A stretch of DNA of 64,000 nucleotides from Polaromonas sp. JS666 (GTDB taxonomy: Bacteria; Pseudomonadota; Gammaproteobacteria; Burkholderiales; Burkholderiaceae_C), in contig NZ_FNHX01000006.1 in the NCBI RefSeq assembly GCF_900103405.1, positions 1-64,000 on the forward strand, in the 5' to 3' direction. The notes beneath the pieces were generated by a model. It was given only the letters and a program-made list of their open reading frames with translations, did not search any database and was not told where the DNA came from. The position numbers and the translations under genes were made by a program. Of this stretch, positions 9,813-19,134 are shown one piece after another. Within the stretch, counting starts at the first letter, position 1. Every line of letters starts with the position of its first letter.

Positions 9813-10928
9813 GTGCGCGTTTTCACCATCAGTGCCGGAAGCCAGGGCGTCGTCGAAACCGAGGCCCTGCCGACCCAGTTGCCGGCGCAGGGTTTTGTCT
9901 GGATCGCCTGCGCGCGCCGCGAGTTCGAGGCGCTGCAGGCCCAGATCCAGGCCAGCCTGCAGCTGCTGTGCGGCACCCAGCTGGTGGACCTGCATGTCTC
10001 CGACCTGCTGAACAACCAGCTGCCCTCGCACTACGACTACACCTCGCAGTACGACATCCTGGTGTTCCGCCGCCTGGCCGCGAGCCAGACCGAAACCGAC
10101 CTCAGCCAGCCCGGCGAGCCGCTGCAGGCGCGCCTCAAGCGCAGCGGGCCGCCGGTGCTCAAGCGCATAGACACCAGCCCGGTTGGCTTCGCCGTATTCG
10201 ACCAGTTGCTGCTGACGGTGCATCCCGCCGATTGCGCGGTGCGCGACGCCTACGCGTCCCGGCTGCTGAACGCCACCACCGCCGAATCGCGCTCCAGCGG
10301 CGTCAAGCTGCCCGCCAGCCCCGCCGACATGATGCTGCGCATCGTCAACCAGATCGTGGACGGCTACCTGGAGTTGCGGCGCGAGCTCACGCGCCAGCTC
10401 GACCACTGGCAGTCCGAACTGCTCAGGCCCGGCACGCGTTTTACCAACTGGAGCTCGGTGCTCGACGCGCGGCTGGCCATGCACCAGCTGGACGAAATCT
10501 GCGAGGACCAGCGCTCGGCCGTGCAGGACTGGATCGATTCCGTGGAGACCTGGCCCGAAGGCGGCACGCCCGCCCTGGTGCGCGAACGCGAGCTGCTCAA
10601 GGTGCGCTCGCGCGATGTGCTGGAGCACATAGAGCGCGTGGTCCACCATGTGCGCCGCATGGAGCAAAGCGCCGAAACCGCGGTGCAGATGCATTTTTCG
10701 GCGCAAAGCAACCGCACCAACGACATCATGCGCACGCTGACGGCGCTGACCGCCATCTTCCTGCCGCTGAACCTGATCACCGGCTTCTTCGGGATGAATT
10801 TCGAGTTCATGCCTTTTCTTCACACTTCCACCGGCTTCTGGTGGACCGCCGGATTTATGGTCCTGATCGTCGCCGTGGTCGGGACGGTATTCTGGCGCAA
10901 GCAATACATCGCCCGAACTCGCGGCTAG
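9813..10928 (+). CDS. corA: CorA-family magnesium/divalent metal transporter
   Basis: CorA proteins form pentameric inner-membrane channels for Mg2+ and related ions. The long soluble N-terminal part (residues 1 to about 305) is rich in charged helices. Two C-terminal helices follow, with the diagnostic GMN motif in TGFFGMNFEFMPF between them. A GTG start gives 371 residues and lies three bases after hemB. The pairing with hemB looks like simple co-transcription. The substrate could be Mg2+, Co2+ or Zn2+; the GMN rather than GVN signature favours CorA over ZntB. Confidence 0.9.
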   Translation: MRVFTISAGSQGVVETEALPTQLPAQGFVWIACARREFEALQAQIQASLQLLCGTQLVDLHVSDLLNNQLPSHYDYTSQYDILVFRRLAASQTETDLSQPGEPLQARLKRSGPPVLKRIDTSPVGFAVFDQLLLTVHPADCAVRDAYASRLLNATTAESRSSGVKLPASPADMMLRIVNQIVDGYLELRRELTRQLDHWQSELLRPGTRFTNWSSVLDARLAMHQLDEICEDQRSAVQDWIDSVETWPEGGTPALVRERELLKVRSRDVLEHIERVVHHVRRMEQSAETAVQMHFSAQSNRTNDIMRTLTALTAIFLPLNLITGFFGMNFEFMPFLHTSTGFWWTAGFMVLIVAVVGTVFWRKQYIARTRG

Positions 10929-10967
10929 GCGCGTCGCAATCCCAGTCTATTCGCAGGAGACACCGCC

Positions 10968-11576
10968 ATGCCAGTTGCCTTCACCCGCCTCTTCTTCGCC
11001 GGCACTTTCCTGCCGCGGGCGTCCTGGCTGGCCCTGTTGGCGGTCTCGGCACTGCTGGCCGGCTGCGAGAGCCTGAGCCCCGCCGAATGCGCCACCGCCG
11101 ACTGGCGCCAGTTGGGCGTGCAGGACGGCAGCCGCGGCCGCACCGACCGCGCCGCCGACTACTACGAGTCCTGCGCCAAGGCAGGCATTGCCGTGAACGT
11201 GGCCGTCTACCGCGCGGGCCGCGACCAGGGCCTGCAAAGCTACTGCCAGCCGGCCAACGCCCTCAACGAAGGCCTGGCCGGCAACAGCTACGAAGGCGTC
11301 TGCCCCGCGCCCATGGACCAGAACTTCCGCAACATCCACGGCATTGCCTGGCGCGAGCAGGACGCCCGCAAGACCCTGGCGCGGCTGCAGCGCGAGCAGG
11401 ACCAGATGCAGGCGGAACTGCGCGACGCCAAAACCGCCGAAGACCGCAAGCGCACCCTGCGCGAGCAGCTCGCACGCTCGGACCGGCGCATTGAAGAAGC
11501 CCGTTACGCGGTGCGCGACGCCAGCTACCAGCTGGACCGCCTGCGCAGCGACATGCGCCAGCGCGGCCAGTACTAG
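10968..11576 (+). CDS. DUF2799-type outer membrane lipoprotein
   Basis: This 202-residue protein has a lipoprotein signal with lipobox LLAGC near residue 35. It then carries the DUF2799 pattern: DWRQLGVQDGSRGR, DYYESCAKAG and YRAGRDQGLQSYCQ. The C-terminal third is a charged coiled coil (REQDQMQAELRDAKTAED and onward). Function is unknown; the architecture suggests an envelope-anchored scaffold. It follows the corA gene by 39 bp on the same strand. Confidence 0.85.
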   Translation: MPVAFTRLFFAGTFLPRASWLALLAVSALLAGCESLSPAECATADWRQLGVQDGSRGRTDRAADYYESCAKAGIAVNVAVYRAGRDQGLQSYCQPANALNEGLAGNSYEGVCPAPMDQNFRNIHGIAWREQDARKTLARLQREQDQMQAELRDAKTAEDRKRTLREQLARSDRRIEEARYAVRDASYQLDRLRSDMRQRGQY

Positions 11577-11712
11577 CCGGGCCCGCCACAGCCCCGGCGC
11601 CGCGCCAAAAGCCATTTCCCGGCCTCACCATACGGCGGCGTCCGACGCCCTCTTTCGCCCGCGCTGGACACACTGGCTCAAGCGTATCCATGCCCATGAA
11701 GGAGGATTTCCC

Positions 11713-12294
11713 ATGCACAAGCAGCCCGCTGACGCCCGGCACAGAGCAAGGAACGCCCGCGATACCCGCGCCGACGACCTCACACGCGAAAACGTGCAGT
11801 CCATGCGGCGCGTGGAGGAAACCGCGCTGGCCAACCGCAGCCGCGCCGACCGCATGGCGGCCTTTATCGCCGGCTTCTGCGGCTCCATGCCTTTTGTCTG
11901 GCTGCACGCGGCCGCTTTTGCAGGCTGGATAGCCCTCAACACCTGGCCGGGGCTGGCGCATTGGGACCCGTATCCCTTCACCTTCCTCACGCTGGTGGTC
12001 TCGCTCGAGGCGATTTTTCTCGCGTCCTTTATCCTGATCAGCCAGAACTACGAGCTGCGCGTCAGCGACAGGCGCAACCAGCTGGACCTGCAGATCAACC
12101 TGCTGACCGAGCAGGAAAACACCAAAATGATCCAGATGCTGGAGCGCATCGCCAAAAAAGTCGGCGCCGATAGCGGGAGCGACCCGGATCTGCGCATCCT
12201 CAAGGAAAACACCAACCCGGAAAAACTGGTCGCCCAGATTGAACAGGCGCAGCACGAAGACTCGCCTGCCGCAAAGGCCCCGAAGAAAAGTTAG
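11713..12294 (+). CDS. DUF1003 membrane protein
   Basis: This 193-residue protein has two membrane helices (about residues 50-75 and 88-112) and a charged C-terminal tail. The pattern RSRADRMAAFIAGFCGSMPF, then NTWPGLAHWDPYPFTFLTLVVSLEAIFLASFILISQNY, is the DUF1003 signature. Function is unknown. A textbook AAGGAGG lies just upstream of this ATG, which decides the start although the frame is open further back. It ends four bases from the convergent GST gene. Confidence 0.88.
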   Translation: MHKQPADARHRARNARDTRADDLTRENVQSMRRVEETALANRSRADRMAAFIAGFCGSMPFVWLHAAAFAGWIALNTWPGLAHWDPYPFTFLTLVVSLEAIFLASFILISQNYELRVSDRRNQLDLQINLLTEQENTKMIQMLERIAKKVGADSGSDPDLRILKENTNPEKLVAQIEQAQHEDSPAAKAPKKS

Positions 12295-12298
12295 CGTC

Positions 12299-12964
12299 TC
12301 AGACCCAGGGCTGGGCCAGGCCTTCGGCCTCGAAGGCCTTGACCACCGCGGGGCGTGCCAGCGCGCGCTTCAAATAAGCACCCAGGTGCGCGCGGTCACG
12401 CGCGGGTTTGGACGCGAAGTTGCGCGTCCAGCGGCACAGCATCAGCGTGTAGATGTCCACCGCCGAATACTTCGCGCCCAGCAGCCAGGGCTGTTCATGT
12501 ATTTTTTCCAGCCGTGCCAACTCGGTGTCCAGCTGGTCCAGCATCAGGCCGACCTTGGCTTCGGCATGCGACTTCAGCTCGGCCACGCCCGCGCTGTTGC
12601 CGGCATCCATCCAGCGGTCGGTGTAGAAATAAACAATCAGGGTGGACTGCACGGTATTGGTCAACCAGACCAGCCACTTGTAGAAATGCGCGCGCTCCGC
12701 CGTGCCCGGCGCCGGGGCCAGGCCGGCCTCGGGGTGCCTGTCGCACAGGTGCAGGCAGATCGCGGCGGTTTCGTAAAGCACCAGGTCGCCGTCGACCAGC
12801 GTCGGAATCAGGCCGTTGGGATTGAGCTTGCGGTAGGCCTCGGAACGATGCGCGCCCGTGCTGGTGTCGACCAGGATTTTTTCAAAGGGAACGCCCAGTT
12901 CCTGGAGCAGGATATGGGGCGCCATGGCGGCGGTGCTTGGGGAGAAGTGCAGTTGATACATCAT
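12299..12964 (-). CDS. Glutathione S-transferase
   Basis: GSTs conjugate or exchange glutathione with electrophiles in the cytosol. The 221-residue protein has the thioredoxin-like N-terminal domain (YQLHFSPSTAAMAPHILLQE, NPNGLIPTLV with the cis-proline, YETAAICLHL) and the all-helical C-terminal domain (SAVDIYTLMLCRW). The substrate cannot be read from the sequence. Tandem ATG codons are available at the start. A copy of the dispersed repeat begins directly upstream, leaving little room for a normal leader. Confidence 0.88.
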   Translation of the reverse strand: MMYQLHFSPSTAAMAPHILLQELGVPFEKILVDTSTGAHRSEAYRKLNPNGLIPTLVDGDLVLYETAAICLHLCDRHPEAGLAPAPGTAERAHFYKWLVWLTNTVQSTLIVYFYTDRWMDAGNSAGVAELKSHAEAKVGLMLDQLDTELARLEKIHEQPWLLGAKYSAVDIYTLMLCRWTRNFASKPARDRAHLGAYLKRALARPAVVKAFEAEGLAQPWV

Positions 12965-12965
12965 T

Positions 12966-13058
12966 GCCCCCACGGTCGCTCACTGCGTGTAGCTCCCTGC
13001 CCCCCGAGGGGGCCGCCCGCCTGCGGTCTGGCGAAGCCAGTCCCGCGGCTCATGCTGG
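12966..13058 (+). repeat. Dispersed GC-rich palindromic repeat, copy B
   Basis: This 93 bp copy begins GCCCCCACGGTCGCTCACTG and contains CCCCCCGAGGGGG and CTGGCGAAGCCAG, ending CATGCTGG. It starts next to the GST start codon and lies between two minus-strand genes. Confidence 0.9.
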
Positions 13059-13110
13059 GCTGAAGATTCTCGTGGTCATTCATATCGATCCGGTCATTTC
13101 TAGTGGAAGA

Positions 13111-13989
13111 TTATTTTTCGGCCATGCCGAAGATACCAGCCGCATTGCCCCAGGCGATCTTGCGCGCCGCGTCGGGCGGTAGATCACCCAGCCAGGCGCG
13201 ATAGCCCTTCATGAGTTCGTCGTAATACAGCCAACGCTGGTTGACCCAGGTGTCGGAGCCGATCATGAAGCGGCCCGGGTACTTGAGCAGCAGCGCGCGC
13301 CATTCAGGACACAGTTTGCCGGCATCGCAGGTCAGGCCCGGCCGGTAAGACAGCTCGCCCATGAGCTGCGGATATTTGCCCAGCAGTGCGTCGACTCTCT
13401 CCACCGGTGCGCCGCCTATGCCGGTGTGCGCCCAGACCAGCCGGGCGTCGGGCGCATGGGCCATCAGCAGGTCTATGGCCGTGTCGTCCACATGGGCCAG
13501 CACCGCGAGTTTGTTCTTCGCGGCGAACTGCATCAGCTTGCGGGCTACGGCGCCGTTGGCATTGGCGCTGTCATACAGGTGGAACTCGCCTATGCCCTTG
13601 TACGGCCCGGCCTGGTCGCCGGCCACGCCGCGCGCGAATTCCGCCTGCACCATGTCGTAGATGGACTCGTCGCGAAACCAGTTGTCGTAATCGGCGCGGT
13701 TGCGGTACAGGCGGATAAAGGGAACCACGGTGACACCGGCCTTGCGCGTCTCGGCCATGGCGGCCAGCGACTTGGTGCCGTCGTTGGGCCGCGAGTTGGC
13801 GACGATGGCCTTGACGCCATTGCGCTGCATGCGCGCCAGCACGTCGGCCGGCGAGTGCGGGCCGCTGTTCCCGTTCCAGGCCTCCTCGTTGTAATGCAGA
13901 TGGGTGTCAAACAGCGGCCCGGCATAGTCGGCCGCAAAGCCCGGCGCCGCGCAGGCCGCCAGGACGAGGGCTACCCACGCGCCGCGCAT
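13111..13989 (-). CDS. Exported amidohydrolase-family protein
   Basis: This 292-residue protein has a cleavable signal peptide (ATG at 13989, cleavage after CAAPGFA). It continues as a TIM-barrel metal hydrolase of the amidohydrolase-2 type. Metal-site features include DTHLHYN near the mature N-terminus, [10 protein letters not shown] and VWAHTGIGG, and a late GSDTWVN. The substrate is unknown. It begins two bases after the dienelactone hydrolase stop and belongs to that short minus-strand operon. An exported amidohydrolase is uncommon, so the signal peptide is worth noting. Confidence 0.82.
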   Translation of the reverse strand: MRGAWVALVLAACAAPGFAADYAGPLFDTHLHYNEEAWNGNSGPHSPADVLARMQRNGVKAIVANSRPNDGTKSLAAMAETRKAGVTVVPFIRLYRNRADYDNWFRDESIYDMVQAEFARGVAGDQAGPYKGIGEFHLYDSANANGAVARKLMQFAAKNKLAVLAHVDDTAIDLLMAHAPDARLVWAHTGIGGAPVERVDALLGKYPQLMGELSYRPGLTCDAGKLCPEWRALLLKYPGRFMIGSDTWVNQRWLYYDELMKGYRAWLGDLPPDAARKIAWGNAAGIFGMAEK

Positions 13990-13991
13990 GC

Positions 13992-14681
13992 TCAAGCCAG
14001 CTTGGCGGCAAAAAAGGCCAGCGAACGCTCGCGCGCCAGCTTGGCCGCCGCTTCGTTGTAGGAGCCGCGCTGGTCGCAGTTAAAGCCGTGGTTGGCCGGG
14101 TAGACGTGCACCTCGACCTCAGGATGCGCCTTGGTGAAAGCCTCTATGCCCTCCATGGGGATCCAGTGGTCCTGGTCGCCGAAGTGGGCCATGACGGGGC
14201 ACTTGGGCTGGCGCGCGATTTCTTCCTCGGCCGTGATGCCGCCGCCGTAATAGGGAATCGCCGCCGACAGGCCGTCCAGCAGGCAGGCCGCCCGCCAGGT
14301 CAGCAGCCCGCCCCAGCAAAAGCCGATGATGCCGACCTTGCCGCCGCTGGCCTTGGCCGCATGGTCTATCGCCGCCTGCAGGTCCTGCAGCACGCCGGCG
14401 CCGGGCAAGGCGCTGACGGCGGTCTTGAGTTCGAAGCCGGCTTTCATGTCTTCTTCGCTGTAGCCCATCTCAACGCCAGGCTTGACGCGCTCAAAGGTCG
14501 CGGGCGCCACCGCGAGGTAGCCCTGGGCGGCAAAGCGGTCGGTGACGGCGCGTATATGCGAGTTGACGCCGAAGATCTCCTGCACCACCACGACGCCGCC
14601 GCGCGGCTTGCCATCGGGTTGTGCGACATAGGCCGGCACGACAAAACCGTCGGCGGCGGTGAGATTGATGAATTGGCCCAT
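13992..14681 (-). CDS. Dienelactone hydrolase family protein
   Basis: This 229-residue alpha/beta hydrolase carries the Cys-Asp-His triad of dienelactone hydrolases: C122 in GFCWGG, an Asp in HFGDQDHW (169-171) and H198 in ANHGFNC. The true DLH opens dienelactones in chlorocatechol breakdown, but many relatives have other roles. The start is fixed by AAGGAGC eight bases before the ATG. It lies between a kappa-GST-like protein and an exported amidohydrolase with tight spacing, so the three probably form one transcript. Confidence 0.88.
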   Translation of the reverse strand: MGQFINLTAADGFVVPAYVAQPDGKPRGGVVVVQEIFGVNSHIRAVTDRFAAQGYLAVAPATFERVKPGVEMGYSEEDMKAGFELKTAVSALPGAGVLQDLQAAIDHAAKASGGKVGIIGFCWGGLLTWRAACLLDGLSAAIPYYGGGITAEEEIARQPKCPVMAHFGDQDHWIPMEGIEAFTKAHPEVEVHVYPANHGFNCDQRGSYNEAAAKLARERSLAFFAAKLA

Positions 14682-14736
14682 GGGATGCTCCTTGAGAATT
14701 GCGTAAGTTGAGTGGCGGGGTGAATCAGCAGCCGCT

Positions 14737-15345
14737 TCAGGCGCCCGCCATGAGTTTGCGCTCGACGAAGTCAAGCCGGTCCTGGCCCCAGAACAGTTCG
14801 CCGTCCACCACATAGCTGGGCGCGCCGAACACGCCGGCGTCTATCGCCTGCTGGGTGTTGGCCTCATAGCGCTCCTGCACGGCCTGGCTGAAGGACTGCT
14901 CCAGCCGTTCTGCGGGCAGGCCGCATTCGGCCAGCAGCTCGGCCAGCACCTTTTCATCGGCGATGTGGCGCTCGCGCACCCATACGGCGCTGAAGATGGC
15001 CCCGCCGATCTTCATCGCGGCTTCGGTACCGTCATGCAGGTCCACGGCAATGATGAGGCGCGCCGCATCGTCGCCGGAAACCGGGAAGTACTTGGGCTTG
15101 AGGTTCAGCGGCGCATGCAGGTAGTCCGAATAGCGCTGCAGCTCCAGCAGCCGATAGGCCTGACGCTGCGGTGCCCGCTGGGCCAGCGGCAAGCCGCCCG
15201 AGATCGGGAACACCTTGCCGCCCAGGTCTATGGGCAGCACCCGCACGGTGGCACCCGCCGCCCGGGCGATCTGCGCGAAGCGCTCATGCCCCAGGTAGGT
15301 CCAGGGGCTTTGCGGGGTGAAGTAGTAGTCCACGGTGGTGCTCAA
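14737..15345 (-). CDS. DsbA-family / 2-hydroxychromene-2-carboxylate isomerase-like protein
   Basis: This 202-residue protein has the kappa-GST/DsbA fold. The N-terminus reads VDYYFTPQSPWTYLGHERF, with serine in place of the DsbA active cysteine, and a late cis-proline motif GVFGAPSYVVDGELFWGQDRLD follows. These are the marks of HCCA isomerases, which use glutathione to isomerise a ring-cleavage product of naphthalene. The context gives no naphthalene genes, so the substrate is open. The preferred start is TTG at 15345, with CGGAGA upstream. Confidence 0.85.
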   Translation of the reverse strand: MSTTVDYYFTPQSPWTYLGHERFAQIARAAGATVRVLPIDLGGKVFPISGGLPLAQRAPQRQAYRLLELQRYSDYLHAPLNLKPKYFPVSGDDAARLIIAVDLHDGTEAAMKIGGAIFSAVWVRERHIADEKVLAELLAECGLPAERLEQSFSQAVQERYEANTQQAIDAGVFGAPSYVVDGELFWGQDRLDFVERKLMAGA

Positions 15346-15484
15346 GAGTGTCTCCGTCAGTGTCTGTGGATGGGTGGGCCGCGCCGCCGGCGGTCGGGCA
15401 TTGCGCAAGATACGGCTTAGGGTACATTGATCCGCCCAATCCTTGTTTTTACCCGGGATTGCCATTTTCTGCAGGAGGTGCGGT

Positions 15485-16231
15485 TTGTCAAAAGTTGTTC
15501 TGATCACGGGTGGCTCGCGCGGCATAGGCGCGGCTTCGGCCCTGCTGGCGGCGCGCCAGGGCTGGGCGGTGGCCGTCAACTACGCCAGCAACTCCCTGGC
15601 CGCCGACGAGGTGGTGCGGCAGGTCCGCCAGGCCGGCGGCAACGCCATCACGGTGCAGGCCGATGTGGCCGATGAGGCGCAGGTACTGGCCATGTTCGAG
15701 AAAGTGGACGCCAAGCTGGGCCGGCTGGACAGCCTGGTCAACAACGCCGGCGTGGTGGACCGCACCACCCGCGTCGACGCCATCACCCTGGCGCGGCTGC
15801 GGCGCATGTTCGAGATCAATGTGTTCGGCTCCTTCCTCTGCGCGCGCGAAGCCGTCAAGCGCATGAGCACGCGCTACGGCGGCGCGGGCGGCTCCATCGT
15901 CAATGTCTCCAGCGCGGCGGCGCGGCTGGGCGCGCCGGGCCAGTATGTGGACTACGCATCGGCCAAGGGCGCCATCGACACCTTTACCGTCGGGCTGGCC
16001 AAGGAAGTCGCCACCGAGGGCATACGCGTGAATGCCGTGCGCCCCGGCATCATCGACACCGACATCCACGCCTCGGGCGGCCTGCCCGACCGCGCCCGCG
16101 ACCTGGCGCCCCAGGTGCCCATGCAGCGCCCGGGTACCGCCGACGAAGTTGCCGCCTCGATTGTCTGGCTGCTCGGCGACAATGCGGGCTACACCACCGG
16201 CGCGTTGCTGGATGTGGCAGGAGGCAGGTAG
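15485..16231 (+). CDS. Short-chain dehydrogenase/reductase
   Basis: This 248-residue NAD(P)-dependent oxidoreductase has the Rossmann motif TGGSRGIG at residues 8-15, NNAGV and the catalytic YASAK (Tyr-x-x-x-Lys), with NVSS before it. The layout is that of a classical SDR such as a 3-oxoacyl reductase or sugar dehydrogenase; the substrate is unknown. The TTG start at 15485 is chosen because AGGAGG lies just before it. It diverges from the isomerase-like gene with 139 bp between the starts. A repeat copy begins three bases after its stop. Confidence 0.88.
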   Translation: MSKVVLITGGSRGIGAASALLAARQGWAVAVNYASNSLAADEVVRQVRQAGGNAITVQADVADEAQVLAMFEKVDAKLGRLDSLVNNAGVVDRTTRVDAITLARLRRMFEINVFGSFLCAREAVKRMSTRYGGAGGSIVNVSSAAARLGAPGQYVDYASAKGAIDTFTVGLAKEVATEGIRVNAVRPGIIDTDIHASGGLPDRARDLAPQVPMQRPGTADEVAASIVWLLGDNAGYTTGALLDVAGGR

Positions 16232-16234
16232 CGT

Positions 16235-16328
16235 GCCCCCACGTTCGCTCACTGCGTGTAGCTCTCTGCCCCCCCGAGGGGGCGCTGCGCCTGCGGCCCG
16301 GCAAAGCCGGTTCCGCGGCCCCTGCTGG
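16235..16328 (+). repeat. Dispersed GC-rich palindromic repeat, copy C
   Basis: This 94 bp copy begins GCCCCCACGTTCGCTCACTG and contains CCCCCCCGAGGGGG, CCGGCAAAGCCGG and CCGCGG, ending CCCTGCTGG. It begins three bases after the SDR stop codon. Confidence 0.92.
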
Positions 16329-16386
16329 AATCCACTGCGCAGTCCGCTACCCTACTTGCCTCTTGAGTTGCCTTTAAGGAATAACG

Positions 16387-17019
16387 ATGGACTTTAAACC
16401 GCTTGTGACACTGCTGGCCATCGTCAACCCGCTGGCCATCGTGCCTTTCTTCATCCATTACACGCAGGACTTTTCCGACGAGCAGCGCCGCCGCACCGTG
16501 CTGGTCGCGTCCTTCACCGCCTTTGTCGTGATCGCCATCAGCGCGCTGCTGGGCCTGCAGATCCTCGACTTCTTCAGCATCTCGCTGGCGAGCTTCCAGG
16601 TCGGCGGCGGCATGCTGCTGCTGATCAGTTCCATGAACATGCTGAATGCCCAGCCGGCCGAAGCCAAGCCGCAGACCAATGAAATGGAAGACGGCGCGGC
16701 CAAGGCCGCGCGCGGCGCCAGCATCGCCGTGGTGCCGCTGACCATTCCGCTGCTGACCGGGCCGGCCACCATGTCCACGGTGGTGATTTACGCCGAAAAG
16801 GCCAAGACGGCCCTGCAGCTGTCCATGCTGGTCGGTTACGGCATCGTGATCGCCCTGGCCACCGCCATCTGCTTTTCACTGGCCGAGCCGATTGCCCGCG
16901 TACTGGGCAAAACCGGCATCAACGTCATGACGCGGCTGATGGGCCTGATCTTGGCCGCGCTCTCGGTCGAGGTGATGGCCGACGGCCTGGGCAAGCTGTT
17001 CCCCATTCTTCGCACCTGA
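16387..17019 (+). CDS. MarC-family (UPF0056) inner membrane protein
   Basis: This 210-residue protein has six predicted helices in two halves. The start TLLAIVNPLAIVPFFIHYTQ and the central PLTIPLLTGPATMSTVVIYA are typical of the MarC family. MarC was once linked to multiple antibiotic resistance but has no established function. It ends six bases before creB, so the two may share a transcript. Confidence 0.9.
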   Translation: MDFKPLVTLLAIVNPLAIVPFFIHYTQDFSDEQRRRTVLVASFTAFVVIAISALLGLQILDFFSISLASFQVGGGMLLLISSMNMLNAQPAEAKPQTNEMEDGAAKAARGASIAVVPLTIPLLTGPATMSTVVIYAEKAKTALQLSMLVGYGIVIALATAICFSLAEPIARVLGKTGINVMTRLMGLILAALSVEVMADGLGKLFPILRT

Positions 17020-17025
17020 ATACAG

Positions 17026-17724
17026 ATGGCCGGTGCGCGCATCCTGCTGGTGGAGGACGACCCGGCGATTGCCCGCTCCATCATCTACACCCTGGAGCGC
17101 GACGGCCTCAGTGTGACCCACAGCCTGCTGCTGGGCGATGCGCGCGCCCAGATCAGCCGGCAGCCACCCGATGCCGTGATCCTGGACGTCGGCCTGCCCG
17201 ACGGCAGCGGCCTGGACTTGTGCCGCGAGCTGCGCGCCGCCGGCAGCCTGCCGGTGCTGATGCTCAGCGCCCAGGGCGAGGAAATCGACCGCGTGCTGGG
17301 CCTGGAGCTGGGCGCCGACGATTACGTGAGCAAGCCCTTCAGCCCGCGCGAGCTGCTGGCACGCGTGCGCAGCCTGCTGCGCCGCGCGCGCATGCCGGCT
17401 CCCGCACCGGCGCAGGCGGCCAGCCCTTTCGAGATCGACACCGCAGGCCAGCGCGTGAGCCTGCACGGCCGCCCGCTCAATCTGACGCGCCGCGAGTTCG
17501 GCCTGCTGGCCGATTTGCTGCGCCACCGCGGCCGTATACGCTCGCGCGATGAACTGCTGAACGCCGTCTGGGGTGCCGGCACGGACAGCACGGACCGCAC
17601 CGTGGACACCCACATCAAGACCCTGCGCGCCAAGCTGCAGGAGATCGCGCCAGGGCATGACTGCATCACAACGCACCGCGGCATGGGTTATTCCCTGGAC
17701 GTAGACCGCATCAAAGGCGGCTGA
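17026..17724 (+). CDS. creB: Response regulator CreB, OmpR family
   Basis: CreB is the DNA-binding partner of CreC and controls metabolic and envelope genes, including creD. The receiver domain has the acidic pair at 11-12, phospho-acceptor Asp54 in VILDVGLPDG and Lys103 in SKPF. The C-terminal winged-helix domain begins near residue 130 and ends RGMGYSLDVD. At 232 residues it has the normal length. It is followed after one base by the kinase, and faces creD beyond it. The CreB name rests on this neighbourhood and on the cre tag before creD. Confidence 0.92.
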   Translation: MAGARILLVEDDPAIARSIIYTLERDGLSVTHSLLLGDARAQISRQPPDAVILDVGLPDGSGLDLCRELRAAGSLPVLMLSAQGEEIDRVLGLELGADDYVSKPFSPRELLARVRSLLRRARMPAPAPAQAASPFEIDTAGQRVSLHGRPLNLTRREFGLLADLLRHRGRIRSRDELLNAVWGAGTDSTDRTVDTHIKTLRAKLQEIAPGHDCITTHRGMGYSLDVDRIKGG

Positions 17725-17725
17725 G

Positions 17726-19120
17726 ATGCGCCTGGGCATACGCCTGCTGTTCGGTTTTTTCCTGGTCACCGGGCTGGCGGCGTTTTTCACGCTGCGCGTC
17801 TTTATGGCCGAGGTCAAACCCAGCGTGCGCGAGGTCATGGAAGACATGATGGTGGACACCGCCAACATCCTGGCCGAGCTGGCCGGCGACGACCTGGCGG
17901 CCGGCGCCATCGCGGACGGCCGCTTTGCCGGCCATGTGCGCAACTACGCCAGGCGCCCCATAGACGCAAAAATCTGGGGCCTGGCCAAGCAGTCGCTGGA
18001 TTTTCGCGTTTACGTCACCGACGCCGGCGGCAAGGTGGTGTTTGATTCGGAGAACGCGGCGACCGGCCAGGATTATTCACGCTGGCGCGACGTGGCTCTG
18101 ACCCTGCGCGGCGAATACGGCGCGCGCGCCACCCGCGAGGTGCAGCAGGACGACCGCACGTCGGTGATGTATGTGGCCGCGCCGGTGCAGCGTGACGGAA
18201 AAATCATCGGCGTGCTGACCGTCGCCAAGCCCATGTCCACGATACAGGCCTTTATAGACCGGGCCGAGCGCAAGATCCTGCTAAGCGGCGCGCTGCTGCT
18301 GGTGCTGTCGCTGGCCATCGGCGTGGCGGTAACGCTGTGGGTGGTATGGAGCATTCGCAAGTTGCGCCGCTATGCCAACGCCGTCGGCCAGGGCGAAAAA
18401 CCCGCGGTTCCGCAGATACCGGGTGAGCTTGGCGAACTGGCCGTGGCAGTCGATGCCATGCGCCTGAAGCTCGAGGGCCACGAGTACATAGAAGATTACG
18501 TGCGCGCCCTGACGCACGAGCTCAAAAGCCCGCTCGCCGCCATCCGCGGCGCGGGCGAGCTGCTGCAGGACGAGCTCCCCGAAGACGCGCGCCGCGAGTT
18601 TTCGGGGCAGGTACTGGCCCAGTCCGGCCGCATGCAGGCGCTGGTGGACCGCATGCTCGAGCTGACGAAGCTGGAGCAGCGCCATGCAAAGGTAGAGCGC
18701 GAGCGCCTTTCTTGGGCCGGCGTCCTCAAACCCTTTGAGGTGGCGCCCGGCGGCCGGGCCCAGCATGCGGTCAAAGTCGTAATCAGCCCGGAACATGCCG
18801 ACGTGCATGCGGAGCCCGGCCTGCTGGGCCTGGCGCTGAGCAACCTGATGGAAAACGCGCGCTCGTTCGCGCCCCAGGGCTCGACCATCACGCTGGAGGC
18901 AGGACCGGACCGCATCGCCGTGCAGGACAGCGGCCCCGGCGTGGCCGACTACGCCCTGCCCCGGCTGGGCGAACGCTTTTTCTCGACCGTGCGCCCCGAC
19001 GGCCATACCAAAGGCTCGGGTCTGGGGCTGGCCATCGTGCGCCAGATCATGCTGCTGCATGGCGGCCGCGTGGTGGTACGCAACACCCAGCCCGGCTTGC
19101 GGGTCGAGCTGCATTTCTAG
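17726..19120 (+). CDS. creC: Sensor histidine kinase CreC
   Basis: CreC is a membrane kinase that phosphorylates CreB in response to carbon source and growth state. The 464-residue protein has two membrane helices (about 5-25 and 185-208) around a periplasmic sensor domain, then HAMP. The H-box LTHELKSPLAAIRGAGE and the ATPase boxes (NLMENARSF, DSGPGV, GSGLGLAIVRQI) follow. It forms a pair with creB. The convergent creD begins at the far end, with 14 bp between the two stop codons. Confidence 0.93.
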   Translation: MRLGIRLLFGFFLVTGLAAFFTLRVFMAEVKPSVREVMEDMMVDTANILAELAGDDLAAGAIADGRFAGHVRNYARRPIDAKIWGLAKQSLDFRVYVTDAGGKVVFDSENAATGQDYSRWRDVALTLRGEYGARATREVQQDDRTSVMYVAAPVQRDGKIIGVLTVAKPMSTIQAFIDRAERKILLSGALLLVLSLAIGVAVTLWVVWSIRKLRRYANAVGQGEKPAVPQIPGELGELAVAVDAMRLKLEGHEYIEDYVRALTHELKSPLAAIRGAGELLQDELPEDARREFSGQVLAQSGRMQALVDRMLELTKLEQRHAKVERERLSWAGVLKPFEVAPGGRAQHAVKVVISPEHADVHAEPGLLGLALSNLMENARSFAPQGSTITLEAGPDRIAVQDSGPGVADYALPRLGERFFSTVRPDGHTKGSGLGLAIVRQIMLLHGGRVVVRNTQPGLRVELHF

Positions 19121-19134
19121 GCGGGCCGCGCCCA